A stretch of DNA of 64,000 nt from Zeugodacus cucurbitae. Taxonomy: Eukaryota; Arthropoda; Insecta; Diptera; Tephritidae. Positions 13,843 to 26,515 of this stretch are shown in pieces. The translations under genes were made by a program, and so were the position numbers. Positions within the stretch are counted from its first letter, which is position 1, and the number at the start of each line of letters is the position of its first letter. The notes beneath the pieces are model-generated. The model was not told the origin of the DNA. It did no database searches and saw nothing but the letters and a program-made list of their open reading frames with translations. The stretch is taken from NCBI RefSeq assembly GCF_028554725.1, contig NC_071668.1:10027001-10091000 (forward strand), read 5' to 3'.

Positions 13843-15183
13843 ATTGTGTTGTGTTTGAATTTTTTAAACTGTATTTTTTGAAATTTCTAATAAGTTATAC
13901 TTTGGGATTCATTTCAACGGTGTATTTTAATGAAAGGGTTAAAAATATCATCGAAAGATTAAAGCAACTAAAGATAAAGTACTTCTCACCCCCATTATAT
14001 AACAATCGCTTCAATTGCACTTCATTTAGCGGAATGCGTAACGTAGTTCCTCACCTCAAATTCCTACACTTGATGAGACTAAGATGTTTTGCATTTAAAT
14101 GGATTATTATTAAAATATAATTAAGCCTGCGCTAATAAGTTTTCGGAATTCAGCAACAACAACAACCATATAATAGGTAACACAATACACACAAATTTAA
14201 AAGCCATTAGCCTACAGCTACATTCAATGCAAGTAATTTCAAAATAGACGAAACGTGAAATTTGGTTTTTCAAAATATTTATAGACAATAGAAACTAAGC
14301 AGCTGTTACCGTTACCTTTAACTGTATAAGCCACAAATTGTGCTCCACCTCTCCGGTGCCACGTAGCATCTTATCAGTCGAAGAGCAGATGTAAATAATC
14401 CGCTTTTAATTATCACTCGCATTACAAGACAAATTGTGGTGGAAAATTATTAATTTCATATTTTTGGAAACAACCACCAAAATACTTTTTACAAAAGGTA
14501 ATAAAAACATAAAGCAGGAATGAGGCGAGAGAAGCAGGAAAAGCAAAAGAAAATGCGGCTTCAATATTCAATGGATTAATGAGCGCTAATTCCATACTCA
14601 CACACACTTCCACCCTCTCCAACTCCCATTTGCATTTGCATATGCTTTGGCTGACACCCAGCAACGCGTGAGCTATTTCCTTCTTTGTTGCATACACGCA
14701 GGCTGAAGACCCAAGCAGCTGCTGGGATTGGATGTGTTCGTTGGCTTCTCTGCTTTCTTTCCACGAAATTTTCATTGAAAACTCAGCGCAATGGAAGCTG
14801 TTCGTGCGTCACTGCAGACAAAAGGTACGCATAAGCCGCGTAAGTAGCGAACAATAAGTGCCTGTTGCCATGGTTCGCGGAATTGCTGGATGACTGGCTC
14901 GAGTTGCTATTATGCATTGGCTGCTGAACTGACTGCCATTTGGGGCTTTAATATTTACGTGCATTTGTGGAATCTTCCCAGTTTCATGTGAATAATGGAA
15001 GCCCCTATTAAAGTCACAGCTGATATATACCAGCAAAAGAGATGTAGGTGAGACTAAAATTTCAAAATTGCTACGAGGCTCAATAAAAATGAAGAAACAA
15101 CTGTATTTTAAACTGCCTAAGCAGCTTATAAGATGGCGAACACGTGAAGCTAAGGTTGAGTTTGAAGATAAAGTTGTAGTTGA
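13843..15183. other. Unique spacer between the two hexamer arrays
   Basis: No recognised gene. Minus-strand frame 14422-14775 (117 codons, with an ATG and a hydrophobic segment) has no recognisable motif or splice context and is left uncalled. Confidence 0.4.
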
Positions 15184-16163
15184 AATTGAGATAGAGATAG
15201 AGATAGAGATATAGATTGGGATTGAGATTGAGGTTGAGATTGAGATTGAGATTGAGATTGAGATTGAGATTGAGGTTGAGATTGAGATTGAGGTCGAGAT
15301 TGAGATTGAGATTGAGATTGAGATTGAGATTGAGATAGAGATTGAGATAGAGATTGAGATTGGAATTGAAATGGAGATTGATAATGATATTGATATTGAT
15401 ATTGATATTGATATTGATATTGATATTGATATTGATATTGATATTGATATTGATATTGATATTGATATTGATATTGATATTGAGATTGAGATTGAGATTG
15501 AGATTGAGATTGAGATTGAGATTGAGATTGAGATTGAGATTGAGATTGAGATTGAGATTGAGATTGAGATTGAGATTGAGATTGAGATTGAGATTGAGAT
15601 TGAGATTGAGATTGAGATAGAGATAGAGATAGAGATAGAGATAGAGATAGAGATAGAGATAGAGATAGAGATAGAGATAGAGATAGAGATAGAGATAGAG
15701 ATAGAGATAGAGATAGAGATAGAGATAGAGATAGAGATAGAGATAGAGATAGAGATAGAGATAGAGATAGAGATAGAGATAGAGATAGAGATAGAGATAG
15801 AGATAGAGATAGAGATAGAGATAGAGATAGAGATAGAGATAGAGATAGAGATAGAGATAGAGATAGAGATAGAGATAGAGATAGAGATAGAGATAGAGAT
15901 AGAGATAGAGATAGAGATAGAGATAGAGATAGAGATAGAGATAGAGATAGAGATAGAGATAGAGATAGAGATAAAGATAGAGATAGAGATAGAGATAGAG
16001 ATAGAGATAGAGATAGAGATAGAGATAGAGATAGAGATAGAGATAGAGATAGAGATTGAGATTGAGATTGAGACTGCAGTGAGATGGAGATGGAAATTGA
16101 GATTGAGATAGAGATTGGGATTGAGATTGAGATTGAGATTGAGATTGGAATTGAGATTTAGAT
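15184..16163. repeat. 1-kb hexamer microsatellite array with discrete variant blocks
   Basis: The array is ordered in blocks: mixed GAGATT/GAGATA with GAGGTT variants (15184-15383), pure GATATT (about 15384-15480), pure GAGATT (about 15481-15614), then roughly 70 uninterrupted GAGATA units (about 15615-16053) broken by one G-to-A change near 15973, then degenerate GAGATT to 16163. Long frames across it (Ile-Ser on the minus strand, Glu-Ile and Asp-Ile on the plus strand) exist only because a hexamer with no stop cannot close a frame. Confidence 0.97.
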
Positions 16164-19100
16164 TCAGTTTGAGTTCAGGTTCTATAACCTCCATATTTCT
16201 GCTCTAAATAAATTTCCCGGATTATCTATATTTTCCACGAACACCGAAATTATGCTTCAAATTTTTAATATAATTTCTACATATCAAATGTTCAACTTTA
16301 TTCATGCAAATCTACCCACATACGCACACAGGTAAATGTATTTTTCAATTCGCCAGCTGCACTCATACAATAAAGATATGCTTTTGCTGCAAGGTGCTGC
16401 ATGAATAATTTCGTCTACAAATTCAGTCACACAAATGCCAACGCAATGAATTTTTAAAGGTGAATGCTGAGCGGTGGATAACATGAGTATACGGGGAGCG
16501 AAAAGCAAGCGAACATAGCAAAAATAAGAAAAATTCCAATACCAATGGAGCCGCAAGTAACAGCCACCGGAATCAGGTGAATGCAGTCATGAGTAGCACC
16601 TTCATCACTGCCAAATGCAATGAACAACGCGCGCGCCTGGCTGACAATAACAGAAACGCGAACCCTTTGAGCGCCGAAATTACCGGTTTTTGTTTTACCC
16701 AATACCACCAACATGGATCGTTGTGATTACTCACATTGTTGTTGTTATTAGCAAGCAGGCCTACAAGAAGAAATAAAAACTCGTCTCAATGAAATGAATG
16801 AATGAATAGCAGAGTTTTGCAGGCGCAAAGGTGTAATGGAGTGCCTTGGCGCATAACAATAGCACGGTAGCAACAACAGCACAGTTGCTCTAAACAATAT
16901 TTTTCGAAATGCGGAAACAACAATAGGAACCACCACCGCCTTACACACGGCTCATAAAACTCAACCAATGCTAGCTGACAAAGGGCGCTATATTCGCAGT
17001 AGGCCGGCAGCCACTTAAACACGAATGAATGCCTTGGCTATTGTCCTAATTTTAAGTCGTATAGCTACCTATGGGGAGAGCAAAAAAGCTCCAGATAATA
17101 AAAAATTAAGAACAACGGCGAAAAAGCAGATATGTAAATGTTTTAAACGTTTTTAAACTGATGAGAATAAAAACTAAAGATTGAGTGAGTTTTAGTGTAG
17201 ACTCAATTCTCAATTTGGCTTGTTTTAAAATTAATTATTAAAATTTAATTTTAAACTCAAAATAATAGTTCTGATTCCGAGAATTACAGTCTGAGTCAAA
17301 TCAGATCAGAATGCAAAATTAAACTCACTCAGAATCAATTAAAACATAAGCTTAATGTCAAAACCCTGCTCATTCCTTAAGTATATTTTAGGAAAATTGG
17401 ATTTTTAACTCAAACTTTCACTCATATGCAATCTTAATTGAAGTTATAACTCAAGATAGAATTTTGATTTAAACTCTGATTTAAATGCAAATTAAATTTC
17501 AAGTTCAAAAATTGTGAGTTTAAACTCATTTTGGTACTCAATTAATTTTCACTCAAAATCACTGCCTGTTTGATTTTACACTCAAGATTTATCTCAAAAA
17601 ATCGAGTTACAACCCATCTTAATAATTCACTCAAAAATTAAGTTTTTTTTCAATTTAACTCAAATTTTGAGCTACACTCTGAAACTCAAAATTAGAGTTA
17701 AACTCAAATGTTTTCATAAAGATTCAAACTGAATTCCTGAATTCATACTAGAACTTGAAGTGAATCTTCAGAATGAGAAGATTTATTAAATTAAGTAAAA
17801 AAGTGTAGCTTCAAAGTCTCCAACAATTAACGGGACTATATATAGTTATTTCATTCCTCTACTAACTTGATTGTTCTTATTGGTCTTCTTATCATATAAG
17901 ATATATTTTTAATTTTTCCTTTCCATGTATGACCTCTACTCTCTGGGTGTCTCCACCACCCCCATTACAACCCAAAACCTGGCTTCACAAGCACTCACGT
18001 CTAAATCAATGACAAGTGTGTACCGTTACACACATTGGTGTTGTCACTGAAGTGTGTCCATGCCATCAACATGCCTGGCACCTTTTTACCAAAGCAACCA
18101 CCACTCACCGCCGGGCGTAGACTCTTCAACACCACTTTACAATGTCACTCAAGCGTTGAGAACTCGTTCCTTTTTATTTTTTTTTTCCTTTTTTGTTACC
18201 TCTCCAGCTTTCTTTTTCATACTTTTTCTACACACCTTTTGTTTTTGCCCAACAGTGATGCGTGCCTTCCATTATTACAGCCAATACTTCTAGCGCACCC
18301 ATTTTTTTGTTTTTACTCTACCTTTTTCTCATTACGCGCACAATGGCTGCCCTTCATTCATTCATTTGCTTCGAATGTGCCCGTTTTGTGTTGGATCTTG
18401 ATTTGCTCCACAAACAATACCTTCAATTTAGCAAAGCAACTTCCATTGACATCAGACATCCATAGCAGCCAGCCAGCCACCGGTCTCCGCTATGTATCTG
18501 CAACCAGTCTTCCACTTTATGGGAGCTTCGAACACCCATAGGTACAACCGCTGTCTGTTGTCATTGCCACTCGTTGCTCGTTGTGAGAATTTATCGAGTG
18601 TGAAATGAGATGAAGTGAATTAACCTGAAATCGGTGTCAATTACGACTATGCACTTGCACAGGTGGAATTTTAAATATGTAGGTACTTGAACTGGCTGGC
18701 TGCAAGGTAAGGCGCAAAGGTTGCCAGGATTCTGCGATAAGATAAGATGGCTTTCGGTGTTGCAAGTAACATAAATTGGCGAAAAATGATGATTAAAACA
18801 CGTTTATGGAGGTTTAAGTAGTAGTCGCTTTAATGTGCGAATTTATATGCAAATTTGAGTTGTAAGAGGGTGAAGTTTGAGATGGTAGACTAAAAATAAT
18901 TCAGTAGAGGAATTCAATACAAGGAAAACTGTTGAAAAACATTTAGACTTCATACTCGACGGAACCTACTTATTTTAGAGAACTTACAATTACGTTGAGC
19001 AGCTGAATCTGAAACCGAGGCAAGCATGCCGCCGTTAATTCTTATACCACACCATTCATCAATTTTACTACTTTTATTCAGAAGAAAGGCTTTGATTAAA

Positions 19101-20185
19101 AAGAGATTCGTTCACTTGTACCGAAGTTCTAAATGGTTAATTCAAATCTGAGCAGAGCTTTCACATAGAGCTTTCACCTAACATTCAATGAAGCTTAGAT
19201 CTAACGTACATCGATTTACCACGACAAAAAAGAAATCCAAATTTCCAACAACGTTCATTTAATACTACACAATTGGTCCCACTGTACTCCATACAATTAT
19301 CCAACCTTTAATAAAGCGGAAGTTTTGGTGGTTCTAAGCTTATACCATTCGGATTTTAAAGTTCACATGGAAAACAATTAGAATCCCAAACTCTGAAAAG
19401 ATATTCTAGCAGTAGCATTTCAGGAAAATACAGGATCGACAGAAAACATTGGAATAATTGAGAACCCGGTTTTTTTTCAAATTAAGTGAAAAAGTGTACT
19501 TTATTAACTCAAAGAGGTTCTGAAAAACTCCAATACAGTATGGGATCCGTCATGGTCATAATATTTTTCAAGAATCAGTCCATTATATATATCAAGTTCC
19601 TTGGATTTGTCAAACGATATCGGAATCTTTACTCAAAAGCAATTTACCTTGACCTTGAGAGGTCGTAGAGTACTCACATTATTAAAGCACTTATCGTAAT
19701 GTCTGTAAAAGAGCAGAAATCTCCAATACACACAATTGAAATGAAATTATTTACAAGAGGAGAGAGATAATATTAGTTTATAAGAGATAGAGATAGTATT
19801 CATGGCCTCATAAAACGATACTCGATTAAGCATTCAAGTCCTGGCATTATCATTGAGCTTTTATTGATCTCATTCAAAGAGTTTAGATTTTTCATGGAAC
19901 AGTTAACCATTCGGAGACATCTCAAGATCCTTTACAAGAAAAAATCTCGAGCTTCTAAGTCATTAGAGGAATAGCAGTCTCTCGCAAATTTAATTTAATT
20001 TTTATTTTTATCACTCACTATTTCCATTTACGGAAAACTTATCTGACAGAAGCGCTCATACAACAATTTTAATTATTTAATTGTATATGATTCCAAACAT
20101 TTAGAAATATTTTACGAACATAAAATAGCTTCATCCGCCTGCATATTTTATGACTGATACAACAAATTCCTTGTCAATTAGGCTG
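16164..20185. other. Non-coding stretch
   Basis: From about 17200 to 17720 the words AACTCAAA, ACTCAATT and TTAAACTC recur irregularly as cryptic simple sequence. The 168-codon plus-strand frame at 18035-18541 is Phe/Leu/Ser-rich over pyrimidine tracts, has no ATG near its start and is not supported. Nothing else was recognised. Confidence 0.4.
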
Positions 20186-21010
20186 CAGGCAAGTGAATGT
20201 GCTTAAAATGTCTGTCCACCCACGCTGCGCCAACACACACCGTTCTCCACGCACCCGCCCACTTTTGGATTTAAGTTCCGACGCGCTGACACAAGGCATT
20301 AGTAACTTTCAGCTACAATTCTACGAAAAAATTCTAAGCAAACACAAATCCCTAGAGCGTCGGAGGGGCAAAAAATGGCAAGAGCGTCGATAAAATAACT
20401 TTCTTGCAACGGACGCGCACACGCCGCGTCCCTACAAAAATTTCTGCTGCCGTCATCTAGTATTTTATGAATTTTTTACAAGCTATTGCACGCTCGAACA
20501 ATGCGAGCTGTCAACGCTCATCAACTGCGTGTGTACTCCACTTTTTGTTATTTGTTCGCAGAACAGCGCGCCACTTGGTGTGGGTCGGTGTGGACCGGCG
20601 TGGGAATAACGTGCGCACCCACTCGTGCAACGTGGCCAGCTTAACGCTCAATTGTTGCTGTTGTCGACACATCAACTGCGTCATTTAACGCGCGAATGCG
20701 CTTCACCAGCAGTCGCCAACTCATCATCATCGGCAACGGCAACAGCAACACGAGCGCGCCATCATTATGCTCATCAGCGCATCGAGTTGAGTACCAGATT
20801 TGTTAGGAAACTTTCGTTGTTGTTGAATTCAATAAATGAACGAGTAAATTTCGTGGAGGACAATTTCGGACAATGTCGCGTTGATAATTCATAGAAAAAT
20901 CCTAAACTTCAACGAATGTGAAGAAAGCGCGCGAGTGAAACCGAGCGGAAGTAGGGAGAAAAAGATGTTGTGGCGTGGAGCTAGAAATCTCTGCGGATGG
21001 GGGGTAAGCA
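20186..21010 (+). other. G+C- and CpG-richer block, candidate promoter / first exon
   Basis: This block stands out from its AT-rich surroundings by many CpG words (GCGCGCC, ACGCGCG). It ends in GATGGGGGTAAGCACTT, which contains a good splice donor (GTAAGC) near 21003. Its open frames (20467-20688 and 20625-20894) show no recognised domain. A first, mostly untranslated exon of a plus-strand gene with a long first intron would look like this, but no initiator or TATA box can be assigned with confidence. Confidence 0.25.
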
Positions 21011-21365
21011 CTTATCATTACTTTTCGCGAGAGCCATAAATAAATGATGTGGCGCGTAAAAGCTTTCTGCTGTTAGCAAGAAAATAGTTGATCAAAAGCA
21101 AAAGCAAGCCTAAAATGAATATTTCATTGCTTAGCGGGAACTTTTGAACCGAAATTTCATTTGAATTTTGTAGTATAATATTGTTGTGAGACATTTTTAG
21201 GGACAAGAAAACGCTAATGTTACTTACATATACTTCTTCGAAGTTATCAAATATAGTGGGCTATCAGATGTACTTGGATTATAAAGATTATAGTTGGTCC
21301 AGTTTCATGTCAAAAGTCAAGTTCAAATAAACGAAATTAGAGTTCCTAGTAGCCAATTTTGCTGT
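21011..21365. other. AT-rich non-coding stretch
   Basis: No gene or repeat recognised. Confidence 0.4.
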
Positions 21366-21600
21366 GTTTTCTCTCATTCTCTTTCTACTCTCTATCTATA
21401 TATACACTCTCCATATTTATCTGTCTCTTTCTCATTCTACTCTCTCTATCTATATATATCTCTCTCGCCCTCTCTCTTTATACACTCTCCATATTTATCT
21501 GTCTTTTTCTAATTCTACTCACTCCATATTTATCTGTATCTTTCTCATTCTACTCTCTATCTTTATATCTTACACTATCTTTCACCTTTCTCTTACCTTC
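21366..21600. repeat. Pyrimidine-rich imperfect tandem repeat
   Basis: The + strand is a CT-rich tract. The word CCATATTTATCTGT recurs at 21411, 21489 and 21524, linked by TCTCATTCTACTCTCT words. It is the strand-complement counterpart in composition of the purine tract at 10.4 kb, though the units differ. Confidence 0.75.
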
Positions 21601-23014
21601 AGTACTCAACTGTTGGTCCGGAGTGAGTTCTCGGTCTGCAAGGGAGATTAATCCGATGGATACCCAATAATTTATAGATCTCCTGCATAAATATCTAACC
21701 GAATCCTTAGTACAGATATCGTTTTGCCCCTTCCGCAAGGTACCCGCTCTTCTAGTTCAGTACCAGCCTTTGAGTTCCTAGAAACCAAGTTGACTGATTT
21801 TCTCTTCTCTCTATATCCGTGGTCCAAATAGAAAGATTATAAGAAGCTTCGTCAAACATCTACTATAAATCCATCATAATAGCTTACTGTTTATAACATA
21901 AATATTGTTTTCACACATCAAACACCAGACATAACCCACCACACCATTAATTACCCTTCTAAACGATGATTTAACCCACATTCGTTAAGGTGTCATAACC
22001 AGCAGTCATTTTCTCCGCACATTAAAGCCACATGCCACTCGCACGCGTTGAAATAATTCAATTTCCAATAACAACACCGTTAATAATTCAATATTAATAA
22101 TAACTACATGCGCACTCAAAACTGACCACACGCGCACCCACACCCAGTTCGAATAGCTAACTACCAACGTAATTGAAAAATTCCACCAATTCAACCCCTA
22201 ATCAACGCTTTTGATTACCTAAATGATTGCTGAGACATATGCCCCCATACCAGCAGCACAGACGAACTTTACTTTCAAAGCAATGAATGCCGTGTTTTGA
22301 GTAGGACAGTCTACTACTAGTTTCTCACTTTCTTCAAATACTTATACCTTCCGCCCAGCGCTACAACCTCAAAGTGTTGACGGTGTCGGACTGACAATTT
22401 GAAAATCAATAGCGGTCAGTTGGTTGATGGCAACGTTGCGTGCCGCTAATTGGCAACAAGGGTGCTAAATTCATACACATTAGACTATTCATTAAATCGA
22501 GTAAATATTCAGGAAGCGGTGTACACGAAGGGCTTAGCGAACTTATTTTTATGGTAGCTATGAACCAAGGAGAGAAGCGAACTAGTTTTTGACTTGTTCT
22601 ATCGTTAGTTGTTTCTTTCTGCTGATGTTGAATTTCGAGAGAACTTACTTCAGACCGGATCAATTAGCGATGACAAAAAAAACGCTTCGTCAATATTATC
22701 GAACTAGTCAACGGACGGAAATACTGAAAACTATAACTTCGTACGTCGTTTACTATCCGATAACTTTGAGCAAGGCTTCATATATCTATGGTACTTAGCT
22801 GATAGACTAGTTAGCTTTCATCCGCTTGGAATCACGGGTCAGTTGTCTGCAATGGTGAACTACTCCGACTTTTAAATATTTCTTTATACAAAAATGGTAA
22901 GAGAATTCATACATAACATCTTGGAGGTGTAAAAAATTATCGGTCTCCCCCATTTGGTGCAGTTCAACGTGTAAAAAAAAAAAATTAAATGAATTCGCAC
23001 CAAATCTCGTTTAA
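21601..23014. other. Non-coding stretch
   Basis: No recognised coding sequence or structured repeat. Confidence 0.35.
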
Positions 23015-23016
23015 TA

Positions 23017-23404
23017 GCCTTTGCATACAGGAGCTAATTGATCAATTAACCGGCCTCTGCTCGATTAACACGCTGATTAAGATCAATTTACCATACAAAA
23101 TAAAAATCTACGTTAATTTTTGATTGAATTTGAATCGACTTAAATATGAAATTCAACTCTGCGACAATATTTGTAATTATATATACATTCTTTGTCTGCG
23201 AATTGTTGTTCACGCTACATGACGGTAGATGTGGCTGCTAAAAAAAAGCAATCAGCTGATGAAACTTACCAACTTCTTATGTAAATCAAAAACAAAAATG
23301 TATAACAGTTGATCGGTTATCGAGTAGCCGGCAGTGTGAAGGGCAAAAACCGGTTTCTCAATCAAAATTTTAATTGATCAATTGATTGAGCTGTCTGAAA
23401 AGGC
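23017..23404 (+). mobile_element. MITE-like element, copy A (388 bp)
   Basis: Ends are inverted: GCCTTTGCATACAG at the left and CTGTCTGAAAAGGC at the right, each continuing inward as AGCT..AATTGATCAATTAA. A TA dinucleotide flanks both ends (23015-23016 and 23405-23406), as for a TA target duplication of mariner/Tc1-type elements. No coding remains. The reverse complement of the same sequence is present at 26516-26881, which independently defines the boundaries. The superfamily is not resolved. Confidence 0.75.
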
Positions 23405-23540
23405 TATAACCTCATATGAATTATGGTAAAATTATTTATGTTTCAACCAAAGAGGGATTGGAGTGGAGTTGAAAGAAAAAGGGATGCTTCTAAAAATGAC
23501 TTTTGTCCAATCGCTTACCCCAGTCGCATAATTATTAAAT

Positions 23541-24684
23541 CAACAAGTAAGGAAGGGCTAAATTCGGGTGTAACCGAACTTTTTATACTCTCGCAATTTA
23601 TTTATTTAACTTTATTTTATTATATAATACACAATTTGACCCACATATTCGTTATATATATTGTATAAAGTCCATTGAAAGTTGGAAACCATAATATTAG
23701 GTTAGAAGCACCGAGGTCCTCGTGTTCGATATATGGGGTCTTAAAAACCTATGGTCCGATTTCGGCGATTTTTAGAATGGGGCTGCCACACTATTAACAT
23801 AGTATTTGTGCAAAGTTCTGCACCGATATCTTCACTAGTGCTTACTTTATATATTGTAAAGTAAACGATTCAGATCGTCTTCAAAGTTCTGGTATATAGG
23901 AAGTCGGCGTGGTTGTGAAGCGATTTGGCCTATTTTCACAACATATCATTGGGATGTAAGGAAACTATTACAAACCAAGTTTCATTGAAATCGGTCAAGT
24001 AGTTCCTGAGATATGGTTTTTGACCCATAAGTGGGCGACGCCAATCCCATTTTCCATTTTGTAAAAAAATCTGAGTGCAGCTTATGTGAAATTTAGTGTT
24101 TCTGACGTTTTTCGTTAGTGAGTTAACCCACATTTAGTAATTTTCAACCTAACCTTTGTATGCGAAGTGGGCGTGGTATTATCCGATTTCTTTCATTTTT
24201 GGACTGTATTAGGAAGTGGATAAAAAAACGACTGCAGAAAGTTTGGTTTATATAGCTCTATTGGTTTCCGAGATATGTACAAAAAACCATTCAAATATGC
24301 CCCTTCATGGTGCGATCCTTCATACCAAATTTTATTTCCATAGCTTTATTCATGGCTTAGTTATGGCACTTTATGTGTATTCGGTTTTCGCCATTTTGTG
24401 GGCGTGACAATGGTCCGATTTTGCCCACCTTCCTATAATGCCAAGAAACAAGTGTGCCAAGTTTAATCAAGATATATTAATTTTTACTCAAGTTACAGCT
24501 TGCACAGACGGACGGAAGGACGGACGGACAGACAGACATTCGGTTTTGAACTCCACTCTTCACCCTGATCACTTTGGTATATATAACCCTACATCTAACT
24601 CGTTTAGTTTTGGGTGTTACAAACAACCGTTATGTGAAAAAAAACTATAATACTCCCTAGCAACTTTGTTGCGAGAGTATAAAA
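23541..24684 (+). mobile_element. Interspersed repeat with inverted TATACTC/GAGTATA ends
   Basis: It opens with AAGTAAGGAAGGGCTAAATT and a GGGTGTAACCGAAC motif, then TTTTATACTCTCGCAA at 23581-23596. It closes with the exact reverse complement TTGCGAGAGTATAAAA at 24669-24684. A GGAC/GACA simple run lies at about 24503-24538. From memory, sequences of this style are very abundant in tephritid and related fly genomes. No transposase or reverse transcriptase is visible. Whether it moves as a mini-Helitron-like or other non-autonomous element is unknown. Confidence 0.65.
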
Positions 24685-26135
24685 ATATTCTGAATAAATA
24701 AGAATTCAACTCAGATTTCGAGTCGTGTATATTACGATTACAATAACTTAGCATCTAGATTTCTGGTAACATCTTCCAAAGGTCAGAGGCCATAAGCACA
24801 ATCATACCATTAAATGTTGACCTCAATATACTTTCAACCCAAATGAAGCAATAAAAAAGTAATTTACCAAAAATAATTTCAATTTTATTAAACCATAAAG
24901 CGAGAACGTATCGAATTTCCACCACAAAAACAACAACAAGTCGATAAAAGCAATTTTGTGCGTAAAATCTGGCCAAAGCAATTGAATTAAATTTGCATAG
25001 CAACAAATTTGTTGCCGAACTGAAAATCGAAGATAAGTTAGTTGGTAATGCGGAGAATTGGATTGTGGAAAGACGATGTGGCAACACCAACAAAACAACA
25101 ACCAAAAATGTATGTGCGTACGTACAAATGACAAAATGCATATGGTTTATGCCAAATGACTGCGAATAACAATAACAATAACAACGATAACTGTAAACGC
25201 AACTATAAATATCCTTGCAATGGCAAATAGTTCAGCAGCACACACATTTATGTTAGTTTGGCAACGGACGGGCGAACGCATTCATCGATTGCTCGATTTG
25301 CTGGGAGCTCACACTGCATTCGCATTGCGGTTGTGACAATCTGCTGGTGCACGCACACTAACACACACACACCTACATGCAAATGCAAATGCAAATAGAG
25401 GCATGTGACTTTGTGAAAATCGACTTACCATAACTGGTAGATATGCCAAACGGCGCTTGTGTATTTGCAACATCAAAAGCAGCGCCAAACCAAATGACTA
25501 AAATGACATCGGGCAAAATTTTTAGAGCGGAAAATTGAAATAACGCAACTAACAACAACATCAGCAACAAATACGACAGCAATGCAAATTCACCAATCGC
25601 ATATGTTGGCTGCTTCACGCTGAGCGTGTGCAGCGCCACCACTATCACATGCCATCCATGTCACCTCTGTCAGCGTTGCAACACACCCGCGCACCACTCA
25701 ACGCCAATCATCTGTTTTCAGCGTCAATTGATTGCGGGAATTCCAATTGACTTCGATTTGTGCACCACTAATTAGGTTAAAATGCAATGTTTGCACTGCA
25801 CTCAGCCCTCGGGCTCTCGCGTGTGTAGCTATGATGACGTCGTCGTCGTCAGCGTTGTTGTCGTTGTTGACGCACCGTCATGTTGATGCACTTATGTATA
25901 CTCGCTTTAAATGTGGCAGCCAATATTGGTGATATTTAATGTGGCAGATTGCCAGATTGGGGCATAATTGAATTTTTAAATTATGTAGAAATGAGGGCAA
26001 ATACCAATACTAAAAGAAAATAAACATGTATTATAAACACAAAATATTTTCAAAGTAAGGTTTTATTAAGCTTAAAGAAAACTGGCATAAAATTTTGAAG
26101 ATTTTCTTTAAATAAAAAAAATATATTTTTAATCA
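24685..26135. other. Non-coding stretch
   Basis: The stretch holds CA/TTG microsatellites. A minus-strand open stretch at 25373-25648 codes for hydrophobic segments and runs into a good donor (TATG|GTAAGT) near 25430, but it lacks a recognised domain and an ATG. It is only a possible exon. Confidence 0.35.
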
Positions 26136-26350
26136 GGTGGCAACATTTCATAAATAAATTTTGCTTTCAAAATTTTTGCACTGCTTACCACATTTTATAT
26201 ATTTTTACATATATCTACTCATTAAATGTTTTTAAATAGTTTCTAACATTGCATAAATAAATTTTGTTTTCAAAACTTTTTGCTTTCAGCTTACCACATT
26301 TTATATATTTTTTCAATTATCTACTCATTATATTTTTTTAAATAGGTGGC
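26136..26350. repeat. Two-unit tandem duplication, about 104 bp
   Basis: GGTGGCAACA...TAAATAAATTTTG...CTTACCACATTTTATATATTTTT...CTACTCATTA occurs twice (TAAATAAATT at 26151 and 26254), and a third start GGTGGCAACACTG begins at 26345. Copies differ by scattered substitutions. Confidence 0.8.
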
Positions 26351-26515
26351 AACACTGCGTAATTTTTTGCATAAACTAATTACGTCGAAAAAGTTGAAAA
26401 ATTCATTTCCACAATATTATTGAATCACATTAGTTTTTCAAAAATCTAGTAAATCATGTTTCTTGCAAGCTTCATAAAATCGAAAACAAATACTCTAAGC
26501 CCTAAGTATCTAATA

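Noticed and set aside
14809..16194. 461-codon minus-strand frame of Ile-Ser repeats, and matching Glu-Ile/Asp-Ile frames on the plus strand
   Set aside because: They exist only because the GAGATA/GAGATT hexamer has no stop in those frames. There is no start or domain outside the repeat.
18035..18541. 168-codon plus-strand frame
   Set aside because: No ATG near the start, Phe/Ser/Leu-rich over pyrimidine tracts, no domain and no splice support.
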